Below are positions 18,530 through 25,997 of a DNA stretch of 64,000 bases, piece by piece. Within the stretch, counting starts at the first letter, position 1. Each line of letters starts with the position of its first letter. This DNA comes from DASVDE01 sp036381235. GTDB taxonomy: Bacteria > Actinomycetota > Thermoleophilia > Solirubrobacterales > 70-9. The DNA lies in contig DASVDE010000029.1 of assembly GCA_036381235.1 (NCBI GenBank), positions 20,528-84,527 of the forward strand. Reading direction: 5' to 3'. The position numbers were made by a program, and so were the translations under genes. The notes beneath the pieces were generated by a model. The model did no database searches. It was not told the origin of the DNA and saw nothing but the letters and a program-made list of their open reading frames with translations.

Positions 18530-19241
18530 GAATGTGGATGAACGCGATTTCATCCGGGTCGAGCCGGCGGGAAGGCATGCGCTCGCTGGATTCCCATGCG
18601 CCGTCATGGAATGCCGCCAAGACAATCGGCACGAGGTCGAAGTCGATGGTGCTGACCTTGAATGCAATTGTGATCGCCTCGAGGTCGTCGACGGCCTCTA
18701 TTGCGATGCACGCCCCTTGCTTGCCGCCCAGCATGGCTCTCTGTTCCGTTCCTTGTCGGCGGGCCTCCTTGAGGATGAGCGGTGCCTCGATCACGATGGA
18801 TCGGACGATGCGGCCGTCGCGATCGCGGACCATGCGCTCGTAATCCTGGGCGGTAGGTAGAAGGCGATCCTTGCGGTCGAGCTCCTTGCAGTAGGGGAAG
18901 AAGTCATCCTCGGAGCCGGATCGGTGGCGCCGGTAGGCGACCAGCCAAACGACGCGTTCCTGCTCGTCGAAGAATGTGCCTCCTCGATGGTCGTGGCCGC
19001 GAGAGAGGACCCAGATTGGCTGACCGCTGGTTAGCGGGGAAACCTGCCGGGTGTTCTCGGTGCGATCAGATCGGTCGCTGATGAGAGCCTTGATGATTTC
19101 GTGGTTTCGGAGCTCTTCGAAAGTGACCCCTGCCGGCATATCGAGATCTTGCTCCACGCAGCGGTTCGTCACCCGCAGCTCCCAATCGCTGCAGATGAAC
19201 GAACCGCGGTCTGTTTTGCCTACGAGAGCTGGTGGCAGCAC
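18516..19241 (-). CDS. hypothetical protein of unknown family
   Basis: 241 residues from a GTG without a clear ribosome site. Features are a Trp-rich N-terminal stretch (FICSDWELRVTN), a tract VWLVAYRRHRSGSEDDFFPYCKELD, and a later ITIAFKVSTIDFDLVPIVLAAFH stretch. The mixed charge pattern indicates a soluble protein. No known motif was recognised. It is the first gene of a two-gene minus-strand unit inside the defence island. Confidence 0.55.
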   Translation of the reverse strand: MLPPALVGKTDRGSFICSDWELRVTNRCVEQDLDMPAGVTFEELRNHEIIKALISDRSDRTENTRQVSPLTSGQPIWVLSRGHDHRGGTFFDEQERVVWLVAYRRHRSGSEDDFFPYCKELDRKDRLLPTAQDYERMVRDRDGRIVRSIVIEAPLILKEARRQGTEQRAMLGGKQGACIAIEAVDDLEAITIAFKVSTIDFDLVPIVLAAFHDGAWESSERMPSRRLDPDEIAFIHIHESE

Positions 19242-19318
19242 GGCAGGTGATGCTATGGAGGCACGCAGTCGGAACGGTTGGCTTCGACTGAGCGCTCATA
19301 TGCCGGCTCGGCCGCGGC

Positions 19319-19585
19319 TCAGCGCTTTGAGCGAATGCGAGCCGCTGCCGCTTCTGCCCTGGCGGGCGCGTTGCGGCTGGCGAACTCCGCGAGCTCGCTG
19401 GTGGTGCCGTCCCTCAAGATTCTCGCCGCCTGCTCGAGGTCCGCGGCGAACTGATCCTTATGGCGCTCCAGGTATTCGCGCCAGGCCGTGGCGAGCAGAT
19501 CTCCCTGCTGTTGTCCTCGCATCGCTGCGAGCTGCTTGGTCTCCGAGTGAATGTCGTCGGGGATACGGACGGGAGTGGTAGCCAT
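19319..19585 (-). CDS. ribbon-helix-helix-like antitoxin or regulator (orphan)
   Basis: 88 residues. The N-terminus (TTPVRIPDDIHSETKQLAAM) fits a ribbon-helix-helix/Arc-MetJ DNA-binding start, followed by a helical acidic region (EYLERHKDQFAADLEQAARIL) typical of antitoxins of this fold. GGGAGA sits about ten bases upstream of the ATG. No adjacent toxin gene is visible downstream, so it may be an orphan or a general regulator. Direct GCYGTT repeats lie 30-50 bases upstream. Confidence 0.65.
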   Translation of the reverse strand: MATTPVRIPDDIHSETKQLAAMRGQQQGDLLATAWREYLERHKDQFAADLEQAARILRDGTTSELAEFASRNAPARAEAAAARIRSKR

Positions 19586-19615
19586 CGTTGCTGCTCTCCC
19601 TTTCTGACAGTTATT

Positions 19616-19635
19616 GCCGTTGCTGTTACGCCGTT
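19616..19635. promoter_or_regulatory. candidate operator: three GCYGTT direct repeats
   Basis: GCCGTT, GCTGTT and GCCGTT at 19616, 19622 and 19630 lie 31-50 bases upstream of the ribbon-helix-helix gene start. Ribbon-helix-helix repressors commonly bind short tandem sites upstream of their own gene. Based on pattern and position alone. Confidence 0.35.
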
Positions 19636-19843
19636 ACAACGTACATCATCCGCCAGATCGGTGTTGAACTTGGCAGTTCTCGCCCAGCAGGGCACGCATC
19701 GCACAGGGGCTGGTTGTAGCCGACCGTGGCGCTGACCGGCGGGAGGCTCTCGTCATCCCAGCCGCCGCCGAGGACCGTCTGGCTTGGCGGGCACTGCGCG
19801 GCCGAAGAGTCCACCGCGCAGGAGACGTCGAAGTCACAGAGCG
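19626..19843 (-). pseudogene. C-terminal fragment of an interrupted surface protein gene
   Basis: Reading leftward from the 21-bp direct repeat, the frame gives LCDFDVSCAVDSSAAQCPP followed by SQTVLGGGWDDESLPP, a pattern seen at the ends of actinobacterial collagen-like or secreted proteins (CP.GQ.VLGGG). It has no start of its own. The same LCDFDV reading frame, preceded by collagen triplets, occurs at the other copy of the repeat 3.5 kb away (23324-23456). The two together look like one gene split by an insertion. Confidence 0.6.
19823..19843. repeat. 21-bp direct repeat, left copy
   Basis: A perfect 21-base match (core AGACGTCGAAGTCACAG) to 23324-23344 in the same orientation. The pair bounds the segment with AbiE remnants and the RloA/RloB pair, and could be a target-site duplication or an attachment core. 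No obvious terminal inverted repeats or recombinase gene lie between the copies. Confidence 0.8.
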
Positions 19844-19917
19844 TGGCGCCTGCGTGGGGCGAAACGGACTCCGCGATGCGCTCGCCGAGCCGAAACCTCC
19901 GGAGGCGGGGGCCCTGT

Positions 19918-20125
19918 TAGGTACTCCCCGAGCTCGGCCTCCCAACGGCGCTGCCACTCGGGCTCTCGCACGTCGAGTCGCTCGGCGAAGCGGTCGGGGT
20001 CAAGGCCGCGGTGACGTGCCTTGCGCTCGAAGGCGGGCCAGAGGGCCAGCGGGAAGCCGATGCGTTCTCCCGGCTGAGAGCCGGTCTTCGTCGGCGCGGC
20101 GCTTGATCAGATTGGGATGGATCAC
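19918..20125 (-). pseudogene. AbiEii-like nucleotidyltransferase remnant (internal deletion)
   Basis: A GTG overlapping the AbiEi stop begins MIHPNLIKRRADEDRLSAG, matching AbiEii N-termini of the IHPDLI type. After a frame change the sequence resumes with LALWPAFERKARHRGLDPDR and RFAERLDVREPEWQRRWEAE, the expected C-terminal end. The catalytic nucleotidyltransferase core of about 200 residues is missing. It is therefore a deletion relic, not a functional toxin. Confidence 0.6.
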
Positions 20126-20899
20126 TGGGCCAGCTCGGCGGCAAGTATTGGGGGATGGATCGGCCAGCGCACCCGCCAGTCGGCATCGCGGAAGACGGCA
20201 CTGTGTGCCTTGAGTCCCGGGTCGAGGTTGAGGTCGGAGGTCGGCGGCTTGCGGGAGCGCAGGTTTACCGCTGGGCCCTGCCAAGCCGAGCCGATCGGCG
20301 AGTGAGTCGATGCGCCTCAGTGCGGCGGCCGCCCTAAGCTCTTCGGCGAGGTCCGTCAGCCGGGTTGGGTCTGGATTGGCGGCGACGAGCGCTTCGGCGA
20401 GAGGGAAGTATCCGCCGACCAGATCGGGACGGGACGCCGCGTCGATCAGCGCGCGCTCCAGGCCGGAGACGAAAGCGCCGTGCCCGGCCGGCTCGGCTCC
20501 GATCTCGATCGTGTCCGGGTGCTCGAAGATCGCTTCCAGGGGGCGACCGCTGACGGTGGCTGCGGTGACGCGTCGCGGGACGGCAACCTGGATCGTGCGC
20601 ACGGGCCGCGTCAGGAGGCCGTGGAAGTCGAGAGCCGATTGATAGGCGATGCGGTGGGGCTCAGAACCGAGCAGCGCGGCGATGGCTAGGGCGACGTCCT
20701 CCGAGGCGGCCCTGGTTCCCAGGAGCCCTATCTGGCGGATCGCATAGCGCCCGCGCGCGACCCGGTCGACCAGGCCGTCCCGGCGCCAGCGCGCCAGCAG
20801 GTTTGAGGCGGCCTGGGGAGAGACCCCAAGCTCCTCGCGCAGCTCCCGGCTTGTGAGCGTGGATTTGCCAACCGCGAGGCGGTCATCGAGGGGTTTCAA
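20122..20899 (-). pseudogene. AbiEi-like antitoxin, C-terminus frameshifted
   Basis: The N-terminal winged helix (LTSRELREELGVSPQAASNL, then RWRRDGLVDRVARGRYA) and following region are those of an AbiEi antitoxin of type IV toxin-antitoxin systems. The reading frame runs correctly to RIDSLADRLGL near 20290. The natural end (SDLNLDPGLKAHSAVFRDAD, then WRVRWPIHPP) is then found in the next frame, stopping at 20122. As the partner AbiEii gene is also gutted, the pair is probably decayed. The intact-looking frame to 20000 is an artefact of the shift. Confidence 0.65.
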
Positions 20900-20916
20900 G
20901 GAGTGGCGGGCCCTAA

Positions 20917-21036
20917 TCGACCCGACCGGCGCGAGTTCGCGAGTTCATCGAGCGTCGCCTGGGTGGAGCGGATCTTCGTTCGAAGCTGGACGAGCTGGCT
21001 CGGCTCTCCGAGGATTTCGCGGGCGGCTACCGCTGA
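20917..21036 (+). pseudogene. short coding remnant, start missing
   Basis: An open stretch after a TAA reads REFIERRLGGADLRSKLDEL and continues ARLSEDFAGGYR to a stop at 21034-21036. It looks like the C-terminus of a small helical protein but has no ATG, GTG or TTG start. Part of the 350-base gap between the AbiEi relic and RloB; low certainty. Confidence 0.3.
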
Positions 21037-21049
21037 TCAGCGGTAGCCG
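21024..21049. repeat. 26-bp perfect palindrome
   Basis: The two halves CGGCTACCGCTGA/TCAGCGGTAGCCG are exact reverse complements with no spacer. It is followed by a second short hairpin (GGCGG-AA-CCGCC, about 21052-21063). It could serve as a bidirectional terminator, an operator for a dimeric regulator, or a recombination site. Confidence 0.7.
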
Positions 21050-21076
21050 AAGGCGGAACCGCCACAATGGCCAGCT

Positions 21077-21214
21077 ATGAAGCCCCGCGCTCCGAGTTCC
21101 ACCCCGAAGCCCAAGCTCAAATTCGGGCTGCCAGATTCCCCTGTTGAACAGCGCCGCGACCTGCGCGCCGCGATCAAAAAGCACGCAGAGACCCTACGCC
21201 GCCTGGCCCGCTGA
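21077..21214 (+). CDS. possible small basic protein
   Basis: A 45-residue frame starting MKPRAPSSTPKPKLKFGLPD and ending HAETLRRLAR. Composition is protein-like (Pro/Lys-rich start, helical end), but no ribosome site is visible and no family is recognised. It may be real or may be the tail of a decayed gene. Confidence 0.3.
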   Translation: MKPRAPSSTPKPKLKFGLPDSPVEQRRDLRAAIKKHAETLRRLAR

Positions 21215-21250
21215 ACCCACTTGAGATCACGATTTGTGAGCGCAAGAAGT

Positions 21251-21877
21251 TCATCTCTTGCGCGGGGGTGCCTCGCTGATCGAGTCCACGAGTCGCCAGA
21301 TCCCGCTGCTGGGGCTGGTATGCGGCCGGGAGTCATCGCCGCGATGTTTGGTATCGAGCTTCTGCGCGCGGTCGCGGGCGATTTCGTAGCGCTCGTCGAG
21401 GGCTTCCAGCGCGGTGCGGGAGAGCGACTTACCGCTTCTGAGGTGTCGCTTGGCCGATGACTGGGCCTGCGCTCGATCGAGGTAGGCGGTCTGATCCTCG
21501 AAGTGGAGCAGGAACCACAGCTCCAAGCAGGGGCTGGAGATCGCCAGCTTGATCCCGTGATCCCGAGCCAGTGACATGGCTCGGTTCAGGTCTGGGTGTT
21601 CGTCGACGTCGAAGACGCACCAGACCTCGTCGTGAGCACGACCGCGACCGCGCTTGGCGTCGCGCTCATTGCGCCGCTTCGCGTCTATTGCGTGCTCGAC
21701 GAGCTGCAGCGGCCCGCCGCGGAAGTCCGGGATCTCGACGTTGACGATGCGCCGGTGACGTCTACGGTAGAAGTTCAGGTACTCCTCCTCGGTCACCTTG
21801 CCCTCGACGAAGACGAGTAACTCGCGCCTGGCTGCGTCCGCCTTGACGCGGCGCTGCAGTTTTCGCGGTCGCGTCAC
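21251..21877 (-). CDS. rloB: RloB-family protein (AbiLii-like)
   Basis: 208 residues from a GTG overlapping the stop of the ATPase gene. The Toprim-like start LLVFVEGKVTEEEYLNFYRR, then VWCVFDVDEHPDLNRAMSLA and ISSPCLELWFLLHFEDQT, are the conserved blocks of RloB/AbiLii proteins; the Glu and the DxD would bind metal. Paired with an AAA15-type ATPase this resembles the lactococcal AbiL abortive-infection system and RloA/RloB genes near restriction loci. The gene appears intact. Nuclease activity is inferred from the Toprim-like motifs. Confidence 0.82.
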   Translation of the reverse strand: MTRPRKLQRRVKADAARRELLVFVEGKVTEEEYLNFYRRRHRRIVNVEIPDFRGGPLQLVEHAIDAKRRNERDAKRGRGRAHDEVWCVFDVDEHPDLNRAMSLARDHGIKLAISSPCLELWFLLHFEDQTAYLDRAQAQSSAKRHLRSGKSLSRTALEALDERYEIARDRAQKLDTKHRGDDSRPHTSPSSGIWRLVDSISEAPPRKR

Positions 21878-23235
21878 TCTTCAGGGCCCGAGGCGATCGC
21901 TCCGACGATTCGCTCGAGTTGCCCGGCGGAGACGATCGGCGTCGCGCCGTAGCGGCCGGCCAGGTAGCGCCGGCCCACCGCCTCACCCTTGCGGGGGTCT
22001 AGATCGGTCAGCGGATAGAGGCGCGTGCCCCCGCTCTCGTCCTTCTCGGTGAACCAGATCTGGTCCCGCCCCAGGGTGTGCGAGCCGGAGTCGCCCATCA
22101 GCGTCACATCGTGGGAGTTGAAGATGAGCTGCGCGCGGCGGGGGTTGCTCTCCGTCGATTGGAACAGCCGGACCAGGATGTCGACGAGGGTGGGGTGGAG
22201 GCTCGCGTCCAGCTCGTCGGCGAGCAGCACCGACCCCCGCCTCAGGGCCTCGATCACCGGACCGATCATGCCGAACCAGACCAGCGTGCCCATGGACTCG
22301 TCCATCGGGGGGAGCTCGACGTCGCCGGCGGCGGACTTGTGCTTCAGTCGCACTTCGAAGTCTTCGAACTCGATCGGGTCCTCGCCGCTTCCCGACCCCG
22401 ACCCCGAGCCCTCCTCCTCCCCGCGAAGGATGCTCAGCGCCTCCATGATTCGTTCGCGCATCACGGGGTCGAGCTCGCGTCGGGTGGCCCCCGTGATGCC
22501 GAGGTCCGCCTCTCGCAGCAGGTCCATTACCTGCTCTCTTTGATCGTCCTCATCCAACATCTCGGCTGTGAATGCCTGTCGGAAAGCGCGACTGTTCACG
22601 TCCGCGAACAGCAGGTTGCGCATGAACCATTCGTAGAGAGGCAGGAGGACCGGGTGATTGGTCGCCGCGGCGGTTGAGAGGTAGAGCGCGTTGGGGCGCA
22701 GAATGTCGAGCGTCGCGCGGCCCTTGGCTCTCTCCGCCGCGCCGAGCTGAACCTCGTCGCCGCGGCGATGGAAGAGCAGGGCCGCGCGCCCGTGTGGGTA
22801 GTTGTATGCCCACTCCTCGATGACGCGCTCGGAGTCGATCCGGAAGCCGTACTCGTGGCGCACCTCATTGAGGACGAGGTCGACTTCGTAGGTCGTCGGT
22901 AGGGCGTCGCCATCGCCGCCGAGAAGAAACGGGTGGACCGGCATCCCACCGCTGGGCCTGCCATGACGAAAAGAGGCGAGAACGTGGCGGCGCATGTCGT
23001 CCATCGCCTTGAGCAGGTTCGACTTGCCGGATGCGTTGGCACCGAAGATTCCCGCGACGGAGAGGACGCCGATCCGGCGATTCCGGTCGCGCCAGGGGAT
23101 CTCACGCACGACCTCCTCGTCAGAGAGGCGCGTGGCGAGCAGCGACAGCTCGACCTCTTCGCGGAACGAGCGAGCGTTCTCGGCCCGGAATGCGAGCAGC
23201 ATCGAAGAGCCGCGAGTGATGACTGAGGGGGTCAT
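21874..23235 (-). CDS. rloA: RloA/AAA15-family ATPase (AbiLi-like)
   Basis: 453 residues as given. The family usually starts at LLAFRAENARSFREEVELSL, so the ATG at 23202 may be the true start. Walker A is GIFGANASGKSN. The late signature LLADELDASLHPTLVDILVR and IFNSHDVTLMGD are the Walker B and switch of OLD/AAA15 ATPases. Its stop overlaps the RloB start. Such ATPases are thought to sense phage infection and control the Toprim partner. The pair looks intact although the neighbouring AbiE genes are decayed. Confidence 0.85.
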   Translation of the reverse strand: MTPSVITRGSSMLLAFRAENARSFREEVELSLLATRLSDEEVVREIPWRDRNRRIGVLSVAGIFGANASGKSNLLKAMDDMRRHVLASFRHGRPSGGMPVHPFLLGGDGDALPTTYEVDLVLNEVRHEYGFRIDSERVIEEWAYNYPHGRAALLFHRRGDEVQLGAAERAKGRATLDILRPNALYLSTAAATNHPVLLPLYEWFMRNLLFADVNSRAFRQAFTAEMLDEDDQREQVMDLLREADLGITGATRRELDPVMRERIMEALSILRGEEEGSGSGSGSGEDPIEFEDFEVRLKHKSAAGDVELPPMDESMGTLVWFGMIGPVIEALRRGSVLLADELDASLHPTLVDILVRLFQSTESNPRRAQLIFNSHDVTLMGDSGSHTLGRDQIWFTEKDESGGTRLYPLTDLDPRKGEAVGRRYLAGRYGATPIVSAGQLERIVGAIASGPEE

Positions 23236-23323
23236 CAGAGCCGGAGTATTGCAGAAGTTTTGCAGAAACCTGAATTAGAGCCACGTTTTGGGCCGTTTGC
23301 ACCGATTCGTGCGGTACGCGGGT

Positions 23324-23344
23324 AGACGTCGAAGTCACAGAGCG
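23324..23344. repeat. 21-bp direct repeat, right copy
   Basis: Identical to 19823-19843 and in the same orientation, within the same reading frame (LCDFDV) of the split surface-protein gene. It marks the right edge of the AbiE/RloAB-bearing segment. Confidence 0.8.
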
Positions 23345-23456
23345 CGCCGCCGCCCCCGTTCACCTACGTGATGACCGAGAACCCGCCGCGCGGGCCCGCC
23401 GGTCCCTGGGCGCCCCTCGGTCCCCTGGGGCCGCGTGCGCCCCGGGACTCGAACCG
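23324..23456 (-). pseudogene. collagen-like fragment of an interrupted surface protein gene
   Basis: The minus strand reads RGARGPRGPRGAQGPAGPRG, a run of Gly-X-Y triplets, then GFSVIT, an in-frame TAG at 23364-23366, and VNGGGGALCDFDV at the 21-bp repeat. Removing one repeat copy and the 3.5 kb between joins this frame to the fragment at 19626-19843. There is no 5' end; upstream lies the isocitrate-lyase-family gene. An exported or surface protein is inferred from the collagen-like repeats. Confidence 0.6.
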
Positions 23457-23478
23457 GCGACCGCTGGCGTCTTCACGC

Positions 23479-24282
23479 TCAGGCCGAAAGCCACTCGATG
23501 ATCTGAGCCGGGTCGGCTAGCGAGGACAAGTCGGCCCCGTCGCGCAGCTGCTCGGCGGCGGCTGCCATCGAGTTGATCGCGACCCAGGCGAGGCGGCCGC
23601 CGACGCTGACGCGCTGGGCACCGGCCTCGACGATCTCGGCCACGGAGAGACCCGGTCCGGCGAGGACGTTGAGGGGTTTGGAGGTCGCCTCGCGGATCGC
23701 CCGGATCTCGTCGGCGCCGGGAAGCCTCGGCGCATAGAGAACGTCCGCCCCGGCCCGCTCGTAGGCCTGGAGGCGGGCGATCGTGTCGTCGAGGTTGGGA
23801 TTACCTCGAAAATAGTTCTCAGCGCGCGCCGTCAACGTAAACGGAAAGTCGAGGCGGCCGGCCGCCTCGACGGCCGCGGCGATCCGCTCAGTCGCGTGCT
23901 CGATCCCGTAGATGCCGCCATCGGGGTCGTAGTCCTCGATCGAGCCGCCCACGGCTCCCGCCTCCGCGGCCCGCGAGATCGCCCGCGCAGCGTCCTCGGG
24001 ATCCGCCCCGTAACCGTTCTCGAGGTCGACGGAAACCGGGAGGTTCGTCGCCGCATCGAGCGCGCGCGTGTGCTCGACGACCTCTTCGAGGGTGACGTCG
24101 CCGTCCAGTCGTCCCAGCGTGAAGGCGAAGCCCGCGCTCGTCGTCGCCAGCGCCTCGAACCCGAGCGCCGCAAAGACCTTCGCCGAGCCGGCGTCCCATG
24201 GATTCGGGATGACGAACGGCGACCCTTCGTGCAGCATTCGAAATGCCGCCCCCTTGCGCTCCTGTGAGGTCTCCGGGACCAC
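23479..24282 (-). CDS. isocitrate lyase/PEP mutase-family protein
   Basis: 267 residues from the GTG at 24282, preceded by GGGGAGAA; an upstream start at 24408 lacks a site and adds non-homologous residues. The fold's blocks are clear: FVIPNPWDAGSAKVFAALGF, SVDLENGYG (metal-binding region), GGSIEDYD and LTARAENYF. Enzymes of this type cleave or form C-C or P-C bonds on small oxo-acids (2-methylisocitrate, oxaloacetate). The lyase catalytic KKCGH loop is absent, as in many of the PEP-mutase/oxaloacetate-hydrolase-like branch, so the substrate is uncertain. Last gene of a minus-strand cluster. Confidence 0.82.
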   Translation of the reverse strand: MVPETSQERKGAAFRMLHEGSPFVIPNPWDAGSAKVFAALGFEALATTSAGFAFTLGRLDGDVTLEEVVEHTRALDAATNLPVSVDLENGYGADPEDAARAISRAAEAGAVGGSIEDYDPDGGIYGIEHATERIAAAVEAAGRLDFPFTLTARAENYFRGNPNLDDTIARLQAYERAGADVLYAPRLPGADEIRAIREATSKPLNVLAGPGLSVAEIVEAGAQRVSVGGRLAWVAINSMAAAAEQLRDGADLSSLADPAQIIEWLSA

Positions 24283-24400
24283 CGGCCCATTCTCCCCGAT
24301 CCAGGCTCCACGAGTTGAGCCGGAGAGAGGTTCTAGGCACCTCTGGTCAACTTCTCGCCGATGTCGGTGTCGCGATTGATCGAGCAGATCCTCGATCGGC

Positions 24401-24444
24401 TGAACCATTTACCACCGGATGTGTGGGTCAAACGACCACTCGAC
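24401..24444 (+). repeat. partial copy of the DUF559-gene flanking repeat
   Basis: 44 bases matching the core of the repeats at 28310 and 29285 with four mismatches (shared block TTTACCACCGGATG, then GTGGGTCAA and GACCACTCGAC). It includes the ATG that begins the DUF559 gene in the full copy, so it is a relic of that gene's 5' end. Upstream and downstream of it (24283-24502) I see no gene. Confidence 0.75.
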
Positions 24445-24502
24445 CCTCAAAACCGGCGCGCGCCGACCGCGGCGCGTCGGCGCGGCCGGGCGTCGGCGGC
24501 TC

Positions 24503-24907
24503 TCAGCGGTCGGCCCACCAGTCGCGCCGGCCCTCGACGTCTTCGCGCGGATCCTCGCCGAGGTTGGGCGCGCCGAAGACGAGGATCTCCAGGCCGTCCG
24601 GCCCGGCCTCGTAGCCGCGCCACGTGCCGGGCGGGACGCGCACCGCGTCCCACTCCCTGAGCTCGACGATCTCGTCGTCGAGCTTCATCCGCCCGCTCCC
24701 GCGCAGGACCACGTACACCTCCTCCTGCTTCTTGTGCGTGTGGCCGTACGGAAAGCGATAGCCGGGCGGGACGCGCTGGTAGCTCAGGCCGGATTGCTCA
24801 AGTTCGAGCGCCTTGGTCGCCATGCGGAACTCCAGGTCCGGCGCGCCGTCGAAGTTGGACCCGAGATCCTCCAGGTCCTCCTTGAGGTTTCTGAGGGTGA
24901 ACGGCAC
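24503..24907 (-). CDS. cupin-domain protein
   Basis: 134 residues from GTG. The two cupin motifs are present: PYGHTHKKQEEVYVVLRGSG with His, His, Glu metal ligands, and WDAVRVPPGTWRGYEAG, in which the usual motif-2 histidine is replaced. Small single-domain cupins bind metals or sugars or act as isomerases and dioxygenases. It lies nine bases after the VOC gene in a minus-strand run of small metabolic genes. Specific activity cannot be assigned. Confidence 0.85.
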   Translation of the reverse strand: MPFTLRNLKEDLEDLGSNFDGAPDLEFRMATKALELEQSGLSYQRVPPGYRFPYGHTHKKQEEVYVVLRGSGRMKLDDEIVELREWDAVRVPPGTWRGYEAGPDGLEILVFGAPNLGEDPREDVEGRRDWWADR

Positions 24908-24915
24908 GGCGCGCT

Positions 24916-25353
24916 TCAGCCGATCCGTTCCGCCAGCTCGACGATGATCCCCTCCGGGCCGCGGACGTAACAGAGCCGGTAGGTGTCCTCGTAGTTCTCC
25001 AGTTCGCCGACGAGCTCGGCGCCGCGGGATCGCAGGCCGGCGACGAGGGCGTCGATGTCCTTGACGACGAAGGCGATATGGCGAATGCCCCGGGCGTTGG
25101 CCGGCGCTTCCCCGTCGCCGGCCTGGCTCGGCGGCGAGTGGAACTTGACGAGCTCGACTCTCGCGCTGCCGTCCGGCGTTCCCATCATCGCGAGGTCCGT
25201 CCGCACGCCGTCGAGCCCCACGATGCGGTCGGCCCAGCGGCCTTCCACGGTTCCCTCGCCCTGCAACTCGAGTCCGAGCTCGGCGAAGAACTCGGTTGCG
25301 GCCGGGAGGTCGTCGACAACGATGCCGACGTGGTCCATCCGCTGAATAGTCAT
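24916..25353 (-). CDS. VOC-family (glyoxalase/dioxygenase-like) protein
   Basis: 145 residues with two beta-alpha-beta-beta-beta modules: MDHVGIVVDDLPAATEFF and, from about residue 85, GIRHIAFVVKDIDALVAGL. The metal-ligand pattern is His8, Glu56 (VELVKF), His90 and Glu140 (IIVELAE). The arrangement resembles methylmalonyl-CoA epimerase and glyoxalase I. The ATG overlaps the stop of the preceding reductase gene, indicating coupling. Substrate unknown. Confidence 0.87.
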   Translation of the reverse strand: MTIQRMDHVGIVVDDLPAATEFFAELGLELQGEGTVEGRWADRIVGLDGVRTDLAMMGTPDGSARVELVKFHSPPSQAGDGEAPANARGIRHIAFVVKDIDALVAGLRSRGAELVGELENYEDTYRLCYVRGPEGIIVELAERIG

Positions 25354-25997
25354 GTCGTCAGTCTGTACTTGAGGTGGGTGACGCTGGGCGCCTCGACGGC
25401 CCGGACCTGCTCGAGCTGCACCTCCGCGTCCCCGAGGTTGTCGAAGATGCGAGAACCGTCGCCGAGCAGCACCGGAACGACGTGGAGCTCAAGCTCGTCC
25501 AGCAGTCCCGCTACCAGGTACTGCTGAACTGTCTGGCCGCCGCCCCAAAGCATCACGTCTTTGCCGCCGGCGGCCTCCCTCGCCTGTTCGAGCGCGGACT
25601 CGATTCCGTCGGTGACGAAATGGAACGCGGTCCCTCCCTCCATCTCCACGGGATCACGCGGGTGATGGGTGAGGATGAAAACGGGGTGGTGGTAGGGAGG
25701 TTCGTCGCCCCACCAGCCCGTCCACTGCTCGTCGCCCCAGGCGCCACCGCCGGGCGGTCCGAACATGTTCCGGCCCATCACGCTGGCTCCGATGTTCTCG
25801 CGCGATTCCTCGACGATCCGGGTGCTCTCGTTCACCTCGCCGCCTTGTTTGCCGTGGGATTGGCGCCAGGCGGCCAGCGGAACCACCCAGTCGTGGAGCC
25901 GCTCGCCGCCCTCACCGAGCGGGTTCTCCTCGCTCTGGTTCGGGCCGGCGACGAAGCCGTCCAGGGAGATCGAGATATGACACCTGAGCTTGCTCAT
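25350..25997 (-). CDS. dihydrofolate reductase-family protein (RibD C-terminal type)
   Basis: 215 residues. The start CHISISLDGFVAGP and the block GRNMFGPPGGGAW are typical of DHFR/RibD-C-like reductases, as is KDVMLWGGGQTVQQYLVAGL (NADPH-binding). These proteins use NADPH to reduce small, mostly unidentified substrates and are not the housekeeping folA. It overlaps both neighbours by four bases and follows a paralogue, so the two may have arisen by tandem duplication. Confidence 0.87.
   Translation of the reverse strand: MSKLRCHISISLDGFVAGPNQSEENPLGEGGERLHDWVVPLAAWRQSHGKQGGEVNESTRIVEESRENIGASVMGRNMFGPPGGGAWGDEQWTGWWGDEPPYHHPVFILTHHPRDPVEMEGGTAFHFVTDGIESALEQAREAAGGKDVMLWGGGQTVQQYLVAGLLDELELHVVPVLLGDGSRIFDNLGDAEVQLEQVRAVEAPSVTHLKYRLTT

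Noticed and set aside
19626..19814. A 62-residue stand-alone protein
   Set aside because: Its sequence is the tail of a larger surface protein continuing upstream through the direct repeat, with no ribosome site of its own.
20000..20122. C-terminal 40 residues of the AbiEi open frame as real protein
   Set aside because: The true family ending is found in the next frame (stop at 20122); the apparent continuation overlaps the AbiEii relic.
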